Shown here: positions 17,131 to 25,928 of the stretch, one piece after another
Position numbering within the stretch: the stretch's first letter is position 1
Layout: each line of letters begins with the position of its first letter
Assembly: GCA_003164095.1 (NCBI GenBank)
Contig: PLRX01000062.1
Coordinates: forward strand, 11,345 to 48,056
Length of the DNA stretch: 36,712 nucleotides
Reading direction: 5' to 3'
From: Acidimicrobiaceae bacterium
Lineage (GTDB): Bacteria; Actinomycetota; Acidimicrobiia; Acidimicrobiales; RAAP-2
The notes under the pieces: generated by a model
Seen by the model: the letters and a program-made list of their open reading frames with translations, nothing else
What the model was told of the DNA's origin: nothing
Database searches by the model: none
Program-made: the position numbers and the translations under genes

Positions 17131-17943
17131 ATGGACATCGACAGTGGCGGCGTGACGATCCACGTGGAGGTGGTCGGCCAGGGCCGACCGGTGCTCCTCC
17201 TCCACGGGTTCCCCGACTCGGGCGCCCTGTGGCGGCACCAGGTGCCGTCGCTGGTGGCCGCCGGCTTCCAGGCGGTGGTTCCGGACCTGCGGGGCTTCGG
17301 CGCCTCCGACGCGCCCGAGGCCGTGGAGGACTACTCGATCCTGCACGCGGTGGGCGACCTGGTGGCCGTGCTCGACCATCTCGGCATCGAGCGGGCCCAC
17401 GTGGTTGGCCACGACTTCGGTGCGGCCACTGCCTGGGCCATGGCCGCCTTCCTTCCCGACCGGGTCGACCACCTCGTCGCCCTGTCGGTCGGCCAGGCCT
17501 CGGCCTTCCGCTCGGTCGGCGTGCGCCAGCTCGAGAAGTCCTGGTACATGTTCTTCTTCCAGTTCCCGGGTGTGGCCGAGCAGTGGCTGGCCGCCGACGG
17601 CTGGGCCAACTTCCGGGCGTGGTCCCACCACCCGGACGCCGACGCCGTGGTCGCCCGGTGGGAGGCCACGGGCACGCTGACGGCCGCCCTCAACTGGTAC
17701 CGGGCCAACATCCCGCCCGAGGGCTTCGTCGCCCCCGACCTCGAGCTGCCGGACGTCCAGGCGCCGACGATGGGCGTGTGGAGCACCGGCGACTTCGCCC
17801 TCACCGAGGAGCAGATGACCGGTTCCGGCCGCCACGTGTCGGGCCCGTGGCGCTACGAGCGGGTCGAGGGCCCCGGCCACTGGATGCAGCTGGAGGCGCC
17901 CGAGGTGGTCAACGGGCTACTGCTCGATTTCCTCCCCTCGTGA
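17131..17943 (+). CDS. Alpha/beta hydrolase, epoxide hydrolase-like
   Basis: The 270-residue alpha/beta hydrolase has the oxyanion motif HGFPDS (25-30), DLRGFGASD (52-60), and an Asp nucleophile D95 in VVGHDFGAA. An Asp nucleophile and HGFP are typical of epoxide hydrolases and haloalkane dehalogenases. The C-terminal histidine is in EGPGHWMQLEAPE. The cap domain around residues 135-200 is Trp-rich. ATG at 17131 was chosen for its GAGAGGA ribosome binding site. An in-frame ATG at 17041 overlapping the mmsA stop would add a 30-residue low-complexity leader. It may be transcribed with mmsA, but its substrate is unknown. Confidence 0.82.
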   Translation: MDIDSGGVTIHVEVVGQGRPVLLLHGFPDSGALWRHQVPSLVAAGFQAVVPDLRGFGASDAPEAVEDYSILHAVGDLVAVLDHLGIERAHVVGHDFGAATAWAMAAFLPDRVDHLVALSVGQASAFRSVGVRQLEKSWYMFFFQFPGVAEQWLAADGWANFRAWSHHPDADAVVARWEATGTLTAALNWYRANIPPEGFVAPDLELPDVQAPTMGVWSTGDFALTEEQMTGSGRHVSGPWRYERVEGPGHWMQLEAPEVVNGLLLDFLPS

Positions 17944-17999
17944 GGTCCGGCCGTGCCCGACGGCCGGTGGGGTGCGGCCGGATCCGATGGGGCGCCCGA

Positions 18000-18005
18000 T
18001 AGCCT
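18000..18005 (+). promoter_or_regulatory. Putative -10 box (TAGCCT) of a leaderless transcript
   Basis: TAGCCT ends 7 nt before the GTG at 18013. There is no ribosome binding site. The spacing fits transcription starting at or next to the start codon. Confidence 0.5.
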
Positions 18006-18012
18006 CGACCGG

Positions 18013-18963
18013 GTGACGACCCTGGCAGGAGTCCCGCACACCGCGGCCACCGTCGACGTCGACGGTCCCGTCCACTACGTCGACTACGGCGGCCCGGTGG
18101 ACGCCCCGCTCATCGTGGCCGTCCACGGTCTCGGCGGCTCCCACCTGAACTGGGCCGCCGTCGCACCCCACCTGATCGGCCACAGCCGACTCGTGGCGCT
18201 CGACCTGCTCGGCCACGGGCGCACGCCGGCCGCCGGGCGCCGCCCCGACGTGGCCGGGCACGTGGACATGGTGACGGGGTTCGTCGACCGGGTGTCCGAC
18301 CGCCCGGTCCTCCTGATGGGGAACTCGCTCGGCGGCCTCGTCGCCGCCCTGGCCGCGTCGTCCGCCCCCGACCGGGTCGCCGGGCTGGTGCTGGTCGACC
18401 CCGCGCTGCCCACCGAACGCCTGGGCCTCGTCCACCCCCGGGTGGTGGTGAACTTCATGGTGTGCTCGGTGCCCGGGGTGGGGGAGCGGTTCCTGACCAC
18501 CCGGCGCAACCGGACCACTGCCGAGCGAACGGTCCACCGGGTGCTGGCGGCCACCTGCGTGGACCCGTCGCGGGTCCCGGTCGACGTGGTGGAGGCACAC
18601 ATCGCCCTGACGGCCGAGGTGGACCGCACCGAGGCCGATCGCGCCTACCTCGCCTCGGCCAGGTCGCTCGCCCGCGTCATGGCCCGCTCGGGATCCACCG
18701 TCGCCCGGATCGACGCCCTCGAGGTGCCCGTGCTCCACCTGCACGGGGCCCGGGACCTGCTGGTGCCGCTGGGGGCGGCCCGACGCATGGCCGAGGGACG
18801 GGCCGACTGGCAGCTGGAGGTGGCCCGGGACATCGGGCACGCCCCGATGCTGGAGACTCCGGTGTGGACGGGCCTGCGCATCGCCGAGTGGCGCGCCGGC
18901 GCCGGTGCTGCGGCCTTCGCCCGGGCCGGTGGGTGGGTCGACCCCCCGCCGGCCGTCAGTTGA
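18013..18963 (+). CDS. Alpha/beta hydrolase, serine type
   Basis: The 316-residue alpha/beta hydrolase carries VHGLGGSHLNW for the oxyanion hole, a Ser nucleophile in MGNSLGGLVAA, and Asp and His candidates in HLHGARDLLVP and IGHAPMLE. It differs from the upstream hydrolase, which uses Asp, so the pair is not a recent duplication. GTG at 18013 is chosen from the TAGCCT box 7 nt upstream; the frame is open further up through the intergenic stretch. Its stop overlaps the end of the convergent acyl-CoA synthetase gene by 8 nt. The substrate (ester, lactone or amide) is unknown. Confidence 0.8.
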   Translation: MTTLAGVPHTAATVDVDGPVHYVDYGGPVDAPLIVAVHGLGGSHLNWAAVAPHLIGHSRLVALDLLGHGRTPAAGRRPDVAGHVDMVTGFVDRVSDRPVLLMGNSLGGLVAALAASSAPDRVAGLVLVDPALPTERLGLVHPRVVVNFMVCSVPGVGERFLTTRRNRTTAERTVHRVLAATCVDPSRVPVDVVEAHIALTAEVDRTEADRAYLASARSLARVMARSGSTVARIDALEVPVLHLHGARDLLVPLGAARRMAEGRADWQLEVARDIGHAPMLETPVWTGLRIAEWRAGAGAAAFARAGGWVDPPPAVS

Positions 18964-20491
18964 CCTGGCGCTCCAGGCCCTCCCAGTAGGGGGCGCGCAG
19001 CCGGAACTTCTGCAGCTTGCCGGTGGCCGTGCGCGGCAGCTCGTCCCGCAGCTCGACCTCCTTCGGGCACTTGTACCGTGCCAGCACGGAGCGGCAGTGG
19101 GTGATGACGATCTCCTCGGTGATGCCGCTGACGTCGTCGGACACCACCAGGGCCAGCACCATCTCCCCCCACTTGTCGTGCGGCACGCCGATGACCGCCA
19201 CCTCGAGGACGCCCTCCAGCGAGAAGATGGCGTCCTCGACCTCGATCGACGAGACGTTCTCGCCCCCGGTGATGATGACGTCCTTCTTGCGGTCGAGGAT
19301 GCTCAGATGGCCCTCCTCGTCGAGCAGGCCACCGTCGCCCGTGTGGAACCACCCGCCGGCCAGCGCCGCGTCGGATTCCTCGGGCTGGTGCCAGTACCCG
19401 GCCATGACGGTGTTGGAGCGGGCCAGCACCTCGCCGCGCTCGTCGACCGTGACGGCCGTGCCGATGGCGGGCGACCCGGCCCGCATGAGCTTGCGGGCCC
19501 GCTGGTCCGACGGCAGGTCGTCCCACTCGGCCCGGGCCCGGTTGACGGTCAGCAAGGGGGACGTCTCGGTCAGTCCGTAGATCTGGATGAACTCCCAGCC
19601 GAGCTCGGACTCGATCCGCTCGATGGTCTTCGACGGCGGCGGCGCGCCGGCCACCACGACACGTGTCGTGCCCAACCCCGGCACCGGGCCCTCCCAGTCG
19701 GCGGCGGCGTCGAGGACGGCGTTGACGACGGCGGGCGCGGCGCACAGCAGGGTGACCCCGTGGCGGTCGATCCGACGGAGGATCTCGGGTCCGTCCACCT
19801 TGCGCAGTGCGACCTGGGTCACGCCCATGCCGGCCGTGGTCCACGGCATGCCCCAGCCGTTGGCGTGGAACATCGGCAGCGTGTGCAGGTAGACGTCGCG
19901 GTCGGACACCCCGACGTGCCAACCGAACACGGCCGAGTTGACCCAGCAGTTCCGGTGGGTGAGCTGCACGCCCTTCGGGCGGGCCGTCGTGCCCGAGGTG
20001 TAGTTGATGGTGGCGGTGGCCGACTCGTCGGACTCCCACTGCACCGGCTCGACCCCGTGGGGGAAGAGCTCGGCGTCGGCCTCGGGCCCGAGCACGTACC
20101 GACGCTCCGGACCGATGCCGGCCAGCGACTCCTCGAGTTCCGGGTCGAGCAGCAGCACCGTGGCACCGGAGTGGCCGAGGATGTACTCGACCTCGGCGGC
20201 CGCCAGGCGGAAGTTGATCGGCACCAGGATGCGGCCCGAGCCCGACACTCCGAAGAACGACGTCAGCAGTCGAGCCGAGTTGTGCGACACGATGGCGACG
20301 CGCTCGCCGGGACCGATGCCCAGGCGGTCCAACCCGGCGGCCTGGGCCCTCGCCCGCTCGGCCAGGTCGGCGAACGTGAGCGGCTCCCACGGCTCGGCCG
20401 GCTGGTCGGGCTCGTCGACGACGGCCACGCGGTCGGGGTACGTGAAGGCGGCCCGGTCGAGGAACTGGCGGACGTTGAACTGGACCTGCAT
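18956..20491 (-). CDS. Fatty-acid-type acyl-CoA synthetase (AMP-forming)
   Basis: The 511-residue ANL-superfamily enzyme activates a carboxylic acid with ATP to an acyl-adenylate and then the CoA thioester. Core motifs are NYTSGTTARPKGVQLTHRN (P-loop), YGLTETSPLL, GWFHTGDGG, LDRKKDVIITGGENVSS and the final lysine in PRTATGKLQKFRL. The WEFIQIYGLTET context and total length resemble medium/long-chain fatty-acid or phenylacetate-like ligases; chain specificity is not readable. ATG at 20491 follows AGGGGGAG with good spacing, and a TAGATT -10 candidate sits about 30 nt upstream. It diverges from the 2-hydroxyacid dehydrogenase gene across 115 nt. Confidence 0.9.
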   Translation of the reverse strand: MQVQFNVRQFLDRAAFTYPDRVAVVDEPDQPAEPWEPLTFADLAERARAQAAGLDRLGIGPGERVAIVSHNSARLLTSFFGVSGSGRILVPINFRLAAAEVEYILGHSGATVLLLDPELEESLAGIGPERRYVLGPEADAELFPHGVEPVQWESDESATATINYTSGTTARPKGVQLTHRNCWVNSAVFGWHVGVSDRDVYLHTLPMFHANGWGMPWTTAGMGVTQVALRKVDGPEILRRIDRHGVTLLCAAPAVVNAVLDAAADWEGPVPGLGTTRVVVAGAPPPSKTIERIESELGWEFIQIYGLTETSPLLTVNRARAEWDDLPSDQRARKLMRAGSPAIGTAVTVDERGEVLARSNTVMAGYWHQPEESDAALAGGWFHTGDGGLLDEEGHLSILDRKKDVIITGGENVSSIEVEDAIFSLEGVLEVAVIGVPHDKWGEMVLALVVSDDVSGITEEIVITHCRSVLARYKCPKEVELRDELPRTATGKLQKFRLRAPYWEGLERQVN

Positions 20492-20522
20492 GGCGCTCCC
20501 CCTGCTTCCGTTCAGGGTCACC

Positions 20523-20528
20523 AATCTA
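20523..20528 (-). promoter_or_regulatory. Putative -10 box (TAGATT) for the acyl-CoA synthetase gene
   Basis: TAGATT on the minus strand lies 31 nt upstream of the ATG at 20491, giving a leader of about 25 nt that includes the strong ribosome binding site. It is a leadered gene, in contrast to its divergent neighbour. Confidence 0.4.
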
Positions 20529-20594
20529 CGCACTCCGGGCGACCGGCCTCGGTCGGACGACCGATGTGCCGACCCTCAGGTCGGACCGCCTCGC

Positions 20595-20600
20595 TAAGGT
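20595..20600 (+). promoter_or_regulatory. Putative -10 box (TAAGGT) of a leaderless transcript
   Basis: TAAGGT ends 6 nt before the ATG at 20607. No ribosome binding site is present in between. Confidence 0.5.
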
Positions 20601-20606
20601 GCCGGC

Positions 20607-21527
20607 ATGACCCCGCCTCGCGTGGCCGTCGGCCCGTTCCCGTCCGAGTTCGCCACCGACGCAGTGCGGGACGGCGGAGGTGAGGTGGTCGACCTCGGCG
20701 ACCGGCCCGACAGCCTGGTCTGGCTCGACCCGGGGGACGTCGACGGACTGGCCGCCTGGCTCGCCGAGGTCCCGGACGCACGGTGGGTGCAGCTTCCCTT
20801 CGCCGGAGTCGAGCGGGTGGCCGCCGCCGGGCTCCTCGACGACGAGCGCATCTGGACGTGCGCCAAGGGTGCCTACGCCGAGCCCGTGGCCGAGCACGCC
20901 CTGGCCCTGGCCCTGGCGGGCCTGCGCCACCTTCCGACCCGGGTGACGGCCACGTCGTGGGGGGTGCCGGCCGGGACGAGCCTCTACGACCGGAAGGTGA
21001 CCATCCTGGGCGGGGGCGGGATCGCCACGTCGCTGCTCGAGCAGCTGGCCCCGTTCCGGGTCGAGGCGACGGTGGTGCGGCGCACCCCCGAGGCCGTGCC
21101 GGGTGCCGCCCACGTGCTCCCGGTGGACCAGCTGCACGACGCACTGGTCGACCCCCTCGTGGTGGTGCTGGCGCTCGCACTGACCCCGGAGACGACCGGG
21201 ATCATCGGGGCGCCCGAGTTGGCCGCCATGCCGGAGTCGGCGTGGCTCGTCAACGTGGCCCGTGGCCGGCACGTGGACACGGCGGCCCTGGTCGACGCGC
21301 TCGGGTCGGGCTCGATCGCGGGGGCGGCGCTCGACGTCACCGACCCCGAGCCGCTGCCCGACGGGCACCCGCTGTGGGGACTGGAGAATTGCATCGTCAC
21401 GCCGCACACGGCGGACACCATCGAGATGGTGCTCCCGCTGCTGGCCGAGCGGATCCGGTCCAACGTACGTCGGTTGGCCGAGGGCGGCCCCATGGTCGGG
21501 CGGGTCGACGCCTCTGTCGGGTACTAG
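20607..21527 (+). CDS. D-isomer-specific 2-hydroxyacid dehydrogenase family protein
   Basis: The 306-residue protein resembles NAD(P)-dependent D-2-hydroxyacid dehydrogenases, which interconvert 2-keto and D-2-hydroxy acids. The nucleotide-binding loop is GGGGIA (135-140), slightly different from the usual GxGxxG. The catalytic residues are in place: R219 in NVARGRHVDT, E248 in DVTDPEPLP and H267 in TPHTAD. The N-terminal substrate domain is short. It starts at ATG 20607 behind a TAAGGT box and converges on the response regulator gene. The specific substrate is not known. Confidence 0.85.
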   Translation: MTPPRVAVGPFPSEFATDAVRDGGGEVVDLGDRPDSLVWLDPGDVDGLAAWLAEVPDARWVQLPFAGVERVAAAGLLDDERIWTCAKGAYAEPVAEHALALALAGLRHLPTRVTATSWGVPAGTSLYDRKVTILGGGGIATSLLEQLAPFRVEATVVRRTPEAVPGAAHVLPVDQLHDALVDPLVVVLALALTPETTGIIGAPELAAMPESAWLVNVARGRHVDTAALVDALGSGSIAGAALDVTDPEPLPDGHPLWGLENCIVTPHTADTIEMVLPLLAERIRSNVRRLAEGGPMVGRVDASVGY

Positions 21528-21543
21528 CGGCTCGGCCGGCTAC

Positions 21544-21558
21544 CGGACGCTCCGTCCG
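21544..21558. terminator. Short bidirectional hairpin between convergent genes
   Basis: CGGACG (21544-21549) pairs with CGTCCG (21553-21558) around a CTC loop, inside the 32-nt gap between the dehydrogenase and the response regulator stop codons. Confidence 0.4.
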
Positions 21559-21559
21559 C

Positions 21560-22315
21560 CTACTCGGCGGGAGTGATGCGGTCGCCCACAGGCGTGTAGC
21601 GGTAGCCGTAGCCCCGGATCGCCTCGAGCACGTCCTTGTACTCGTCGTGCCAGCCGAGCTTGCGACGCAGGCGGAGCACGGTGAACTTGACCCGCTCCGG
21701 GCCGATGCCGAACGGGTCGTTCCACACCTGCTCCAGGAGCTGCTGGGTGGCGAGCGCCTGGCCGGGGTGCCGGACGAACGTCTGGAGGAGCTGGAACTCG
21801 AGCTTGGTGAGGCCGACCACCTCGCCGTCGACACGGACCTCACGGGCCGGCCAGTCGACCTCGAGGTTGCCGTCGCGGTAGACGCTCGGCGGCTCGGCGG
21901 CCGGGGTGGAGACCGCAGTCTGGCTGCGTCGCAGCAGGGCCTGGATGCGGGCGCCGAGCTCCTGGACGCCGAACGGCTTGGTCAGGTAGTCGTCGGCGCC
22001 GGCGGTCAGGCCGCGCACCTTGTCCTGCTCGAGGTCGCGGGCGGTCAGGATCAGCACCGGCACCTCGGAGAGGTCGCGGATGCGCTCCAGCACCTGCCAG
22101 CCGTCCATCTCGGGTAGCCCGATGTCGAGGACGACCAGGTCGGGCCGCTCCTCGAAGAAATTGCGCAGGCCGTTGCGGCCGTCGCTCGCAACCACGCCCG
22201 TGCCGTTCTGCTTGGCCACCACCCGTCGGACGGCCTCGGCGATCGAGGGGTCGTCCTCGATGATCAGGACCCGTGTGGTGCCGGCGATCTGGTCGGTGCT
22301 CATGGCTGTGGTCAT
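21560..22315 (-). CDS. OmpR/PhoB-family response regulator partner of the permease-kinase
   Basis: The 251-residue protein has a receiver domain (about 15-125) with acidic pocket E20/D21/D22, phosphoacceptor D64 in VVLDIGLPEMDG, switch T91 and K113 in YLTKPFG. A winged-helix DNA-binding domain at about 150-245 contains VKFTVLRLRRKLGW and the ending RGYGYRY. The two are joined by a linker of about 20 residues. Its ATG overlaps the TGA of the upstream APC-kinase gene as ATGA, so the two are translationally coupled and form a cognate pair. Phosphorylation should control DNA binding. Candidate targets are the amine or amino-acid transport and catabolic genes in the same region, which is inference only. 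Confidence 0.93.
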   Translation of the reverse strand: MTTAMSTDQIAGTTRVLIIEDDPSIAEAVRRVVAKQNGTGVVASDGRNGLRNFFEERPDLVVLDIGLPEMDGWQVLERIRDLSEVPVLILTARDLEQDKVRGLTAGADDYLTKPFGVQELGARIQALLRRSQTAVSTPAAEPPSVYRDGNLEVDWPAREVRVDGEVVGLTKLEFQLLQTFVRHPGQALATQQLLEQVWNDPFGIGPERVKFTVLRLRRKLGWHDEYKDVLEAIRGYGYRYTPVGDRITPAE

Positions 22316-25300
22316 CGCTGGCGCTCCTTGCTGCGTGCTTCGAAACCTCGGGTGGCGTCAGGCACGTCCTGTCCACCACCGGAGGACCGGACGCCCACGG
22401 GCTGCAGGTCCTCCTGTTCTGTATCGGCCGGTACGGCCACGGCTTGAGCCTCGAGTTCGTGCCGGGCCCCCGCGGCAGCGAGCGAGGGAAGGCGGACGCG
22501 GACCGTGGTGCCCTGCCCGGCGGCCGAGTCGAGTGTCAGGGTCCCGCCGTGGTGCTCCACGATGGCCTGGACGATGGCCAGACCGAGTCCCGTCCCCGGA
22601 ATCACCTCCCGGGTGGCCTCGGCACCCCGGAAGAACCGGCCGAAGACCGCCTCCTGCTCGTTGGCGGGGATCCCGATGCCGGTGTCGGCGACCGACAGGA
22701 CGACGGATGACGCAGAGACCCATACGTCCACGAGGACGCTTCCGCCCGGAGGCGTGAACTTGACGGCATTGGACACCAGGTTGAGCAGCAGGCGCTCGAG
22801 CTGTTGCTCGTCGCCCAGGACCATGGCGCCGGTGCCCGAGGTCCGGGCGGTCAGCGTCAGCGCCTTGCCCTCCGCGGTGGGCAGGAGCGACTCGCAGACC
22901 ATCTCGATGACGGGGTCGACGTCGACGGGCACGAGGTGGATGTCGTAGACGGCCGAGTTGAGGTGGGACAGGGTCAGGATGTCCTCGATCAGCACCGACA
23001 GGCGGACGCTGTTCTTCTCGATGATCTCGAGCATCCGGTCCTCGTCGCTCCCGATGGTGTCCTCGTCGCGCAGGAGCTCGGTGTAGGCCCGGATGGACGT
23101 GAGCGGGGTGCGCAGCTCGTGGGAGAAGGTGGACAGGAATTCGCTCTTGGCGCGGTCGAGGTCCTGCAACTGGCGCACGAGCTCGAGCTGTCGGGCGTGG
23201 AGGTGGGCCTGGACGATGGCCCGACCGAGGTCGGCGCCCACCGAGTCGATGAGGGCGATGTCGTCGTCGTTCCATTCCGCCACCGGGTCGACGAGGCCCA
23301 GCCCGAGCAGTGCCAGGAGGTTGTCGTCGGCATCGTGCACGGGGGACAGCACCCAGGCGTGGTAGCCGCTGGTGTCCACGAAGGTCGGCTCGTGAGTGCC
23401 GTCGGGCGATGCGGGCAGGGATCCGATGTCGGCCAGGGCGAGGGTGCCCTTGCGGGCGGCCACACCTTCGAGGAACTGTCGATTGGCCGGGGTCAGCGCG
23501 AGGGGCTCGTCGCCGCGGTCGGCCAGCCTGTCGGGGTGCCACACGGTGGGGCGGTCCTCGAACCTGCCGGTCTCGTCCGCCGTGTAGATGGCGACCACGT
23601 CGACGTCGAGCACGTCGCCGACCGTCGAGGCGATCTCGGCGAGCGTCGAGGGCAGGTCGACGCCCTCGAGGTCGGTGGAGCCGAGCCGCGACGACAGGAC
23701 GCGCATGCGCTCGTGCATGTCCTGGCGTCGCCGGTGGGCCTGCTCGATCTCCTCGTGGGCGGCGATGAGGGCCACGGTGCGCTCCTCGACCAGACGGGAC
23801 AGCTCGCCGCGGTGGTGCCGGAGCTCCTCGACCGCCTCGTCGAGGGCGAGTGCGGCCCGCACCGCCTCGTCCTGCATCCGGTTGAAGCTGGTGGCCATCT
23901 CGCCGAACTCGTCGGCCGTGCGCACCAGCACCGGGGTGGCGGTGACGGGAGCATGGGCCCGGTCGAGGTCGTCGCCGGCCATCGCCTCCATCGCCGCCGT
24001 CAGCTGAGCCAGCGTGCCGTCGGCCAGGTCCTGGGCGGCGACCTGGACCTGCTTGGCCGTGTGGGCGATCATGCCGGGCAGCACGAGGCCGACCGAGATG
24101 GTGAGGAGTCCCACCACGACGAAGATGTCCTTCAGCAGGACCACGAGTGGGTCGTTGCCCGGGCCCACGTGGTCGACTGCGATCAGGTAGCCGATGCCGC
24201 CGAGTGCGAGCACGACGAGCATGGCGCCCGTGAGCTTGACGTGGATGGAACGACGGAGCGCCTGCTCACCGGTGCGCTTGCGGTCGCCGTGGGCCCGCCA
24301 TGCGTAGGCCAGCGATCCCGAGAAGGCGAGTCCCAGGCCGAAGATCACGATCGGTAGGCCGAACTGCTCGAAGCCGAGGATGGTGGCGGCCAGCCATACC
24401 AGGGCGGCCACGACGCCGAGGATGATCGAACTGTTCCGTGCCCGGTAGGTGCGGGGGCGGTCGGGCTCGTTGCGTCGCAACAGCCACACGGCGACGCTCG
24501 GCAGGGCGATCCCGATGAGGTAGGTCAGGTTGGCCGCCGCGACCAGCGAGATGGGGTCGCCCAGCAGCAGGAAGGCGATCGAGGCGATCGACGTGGTCAG
24601 GATGGCGACCACAGGTGCGTCGGTGCGGGGGTGGCGGTAGCCGACGGTCCGGGGCAGGAGGCCGTCCTCGGACAGCTGCGACAGCGTCCGGGAGGCCCCT
24701 GACAGCGGCTGCAGGGTGCCGCAGAACATGTTGAAGGCCACGAACCCGACGGCTGCCGCCTTGGCCAGGCTGCCGAAGACGGGGGCGAACGTCGGTCCGA
24801 GCACTGCGGCCAGGTTTCCCTCGAGCGGGTGGGGGCCGAGGGTGCCCAGCCACACCACGGGGATCAGGACGAAGAAGACGGAGGCTATGCCACCGCTGAA
24901 CCACATCGCCCTGGGTTGGTCGTGGACGGGGTCCTTCATCTCGCCGATGTGGCAGGCGGCAGCTTCGAAGGCCGGAGCGGCGAAGCCGATCAGGTACAGA
25001 CCGGCCATGACGCTCGTCAGGTGGCCGAACGCCCCGCCGAACGGGGCGTTGAGGTGGAAGTCGAACGCCCGGTGCCAGTCCACGTGTCCGGCGAACACGG
25101 GGATGATGCCCGAGCAGAGTGCGAGGGTGAAGGCGATCAGCGCGATCGGCTTGGCCACGCGGGCGGCCCAACGCAGCCCGCACAGGTTCACGGCGGTGAA
25201 GGCGAGGACGATCAGCGTCGCCATGAGCTTGACCGACGCGTGCGGGAGGTACCACTGGTGGATGGCCTCGGCCGAGAAGATCGCGGTCAGGCCGCAGGTC

Positions 25301-25674
25301 GGGACCCAGCCCCACCAGTAGCAGACACCTGTCAGGTTGGCGAGCACGGCGCTGTAGGGGCGAAAGGCCTCGGAGCAGGTGGCGGCGATGCCGCCCACCC
25401 GGTTGGGGAACATGCACGAGAGCTCGATCCAGCCCGGGGTGGCCATGTAACTCAGAAGCAGCCCCACGGCCAGGAGCGGCACGGCCATCGTCCCCTGGGC
25501 CAGCAGTAGCGCCCCGATGAGGAAGATCGACTGGTTGGAGCCTCCGAGGGCGAGCGAGCTGGCACCGACCCAGGTGATGGCGCGCGGGTGGGGCCGTGGC
25601 GCGTCGGCGGCGGACGGGTGCGCGTCGACGGCGGTGATGTCCGTTGCCACCGTGGCGCTGCGCTGTGTGCTCAT
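22312..25674 (-). CDS. APC amino-acid permease fused to a HAMP-GAF sensor histidine kinase
   Basis: The 1120-residue single open frame joins a transporter to a kinase. Residues 32-460 form a complete APC-type permease with about 12 helices, including LALGGSNQSIFLIG in helix 1 and FEAAACHIGEMKDP after helix 6, the conserved E-x-K-x-P-type motif of amino-acid permeases. A second membrane unit follows: helices at about 482-500 and 515-535 around a short loop. Then come HAMP (535-605), coiled coil (605-660), GAF (675-825), HisKA with phospho-acceptor H852 in FSHELRTPLTS, and HATPase_c (955-1065) with N965/N969, DTGIGIP (997-1003) and GTGLGLA (1027-1033). All kinase boxes are intact. A tail of 55 residues is low complexity. 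ATG at 25674 follows a GAAGG-type site. It likely senses solute binding or flux. Confidence 0.92.
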   Translation of the reverse strand: MSTQRSATVATDITAVDAHPSAADAPRPHPRAITWVGASSLALGGSNQSIFLIGALLLAQGTMAVPLLAVGLLLSYMATPGWIELSCMFPNRVGGIAATCSEAFRPYSAVLANLTGVCYWWGWVPTCGLTAIFSAEAIHQWYLPHASVKLMATLIVLAFTAVNLCGLRWAARVAKPIALIAFTLALCSGIIPVFAGHVDWHRAFDFHLNAPFGGAFGHLTSVMAGLYLIGFAAPAFEAAACHIGEMKDPVHDQPRAMWFSGGIASVFFVLIPVVWLGTLGPHPLEGNLAAVLGPTFAPVFGSLAKAAAVGFVAFNMFCGTLQPLSGASRTLSQLSEDGLLPRTVGYRHPRTDAPVVAILTTSIASIAFLLLGDPISLVAAANLTYLIGIALPSVAVWLLRRNEPDRPRTYRARNSSIILGVVAALVWLAATILGFEQFGLPIVIFGLGLAFSGSLAYAWRAHGDRKRTGEQALRRSIHVKLTGAMLVVLALGGIGYLIAVDHVGPGNDPLVVLLKDIFVVVGLLTISVGLVLPGMIAHTAKQVQVAAQDLADGTLAQLTAAMEAMAGDDLDRAHAPVTATPVLVRTADEFGEMATSFNRMQDEAVRAALALDEAVEELRHHRGELSRLVEERTVALIAAHEEIEQAHRRRQDMHERMRVLSSRLGSTDLEGVDLPSTLAEIASTVGDVLDVDVVAIYTADETGRFEDRPTVWHPDRLADRGDEPLALTPANRQFLEGVAARKGTLALADIGSLPASPDGTHEPTFVDTSGYHAWVLSPVHDADDNLLALLGLGLVDPVAEWNDDDIALIDSVGADLGRAIVQAHLHARQLELVRQLQDLDRAKSEFLSTFSHELRTPLTSIRAYTELLRDEDTIGSDEDRMLEIIEKNSVRLSVLIEDILTLSHLNSAVYDIHLVPVDVDPVIEMVCESLLPTAEGKALTLTARTSGTGAMVLGDEQQLERLLLNLVSNAVKFTPPGGSVLVDVWVSASSVVLSVADTGIGIPANEQEAVFGRFFRGAEATREVIPGTGLGLAIVQAIVEHHGGTLTLDSAAGQGTTVRVRLPSLAAAGARHELEAQAVAVPADTEQEDLQPVGVRSSGGGQDVPDATRGFEARSKERQR

Positions 25675-25928
25675 CTCGACCTTCGTGGCGCTCCAGGTGC
25701 GTGGTCACGGGCATGACCGTCCAGCCGCCCGGGCCGGGCGCCTACCGCTCCGGTTGAGGTATCGGCCCGGGGCGGGGGCGCCTTGAGGCGGCGGGTGGGG
25801 GCCGCGCCGGCGCGGGCCGAGGGCGGTGCCCGGGCCGCACGGTGGTCCCGGACCGACGACTGTCACACCCCGGGTCCAGTATCTGCCCAGCACGACCGAC
25901 CGGGTCACCAGACCGAGGAGGCAGCACC

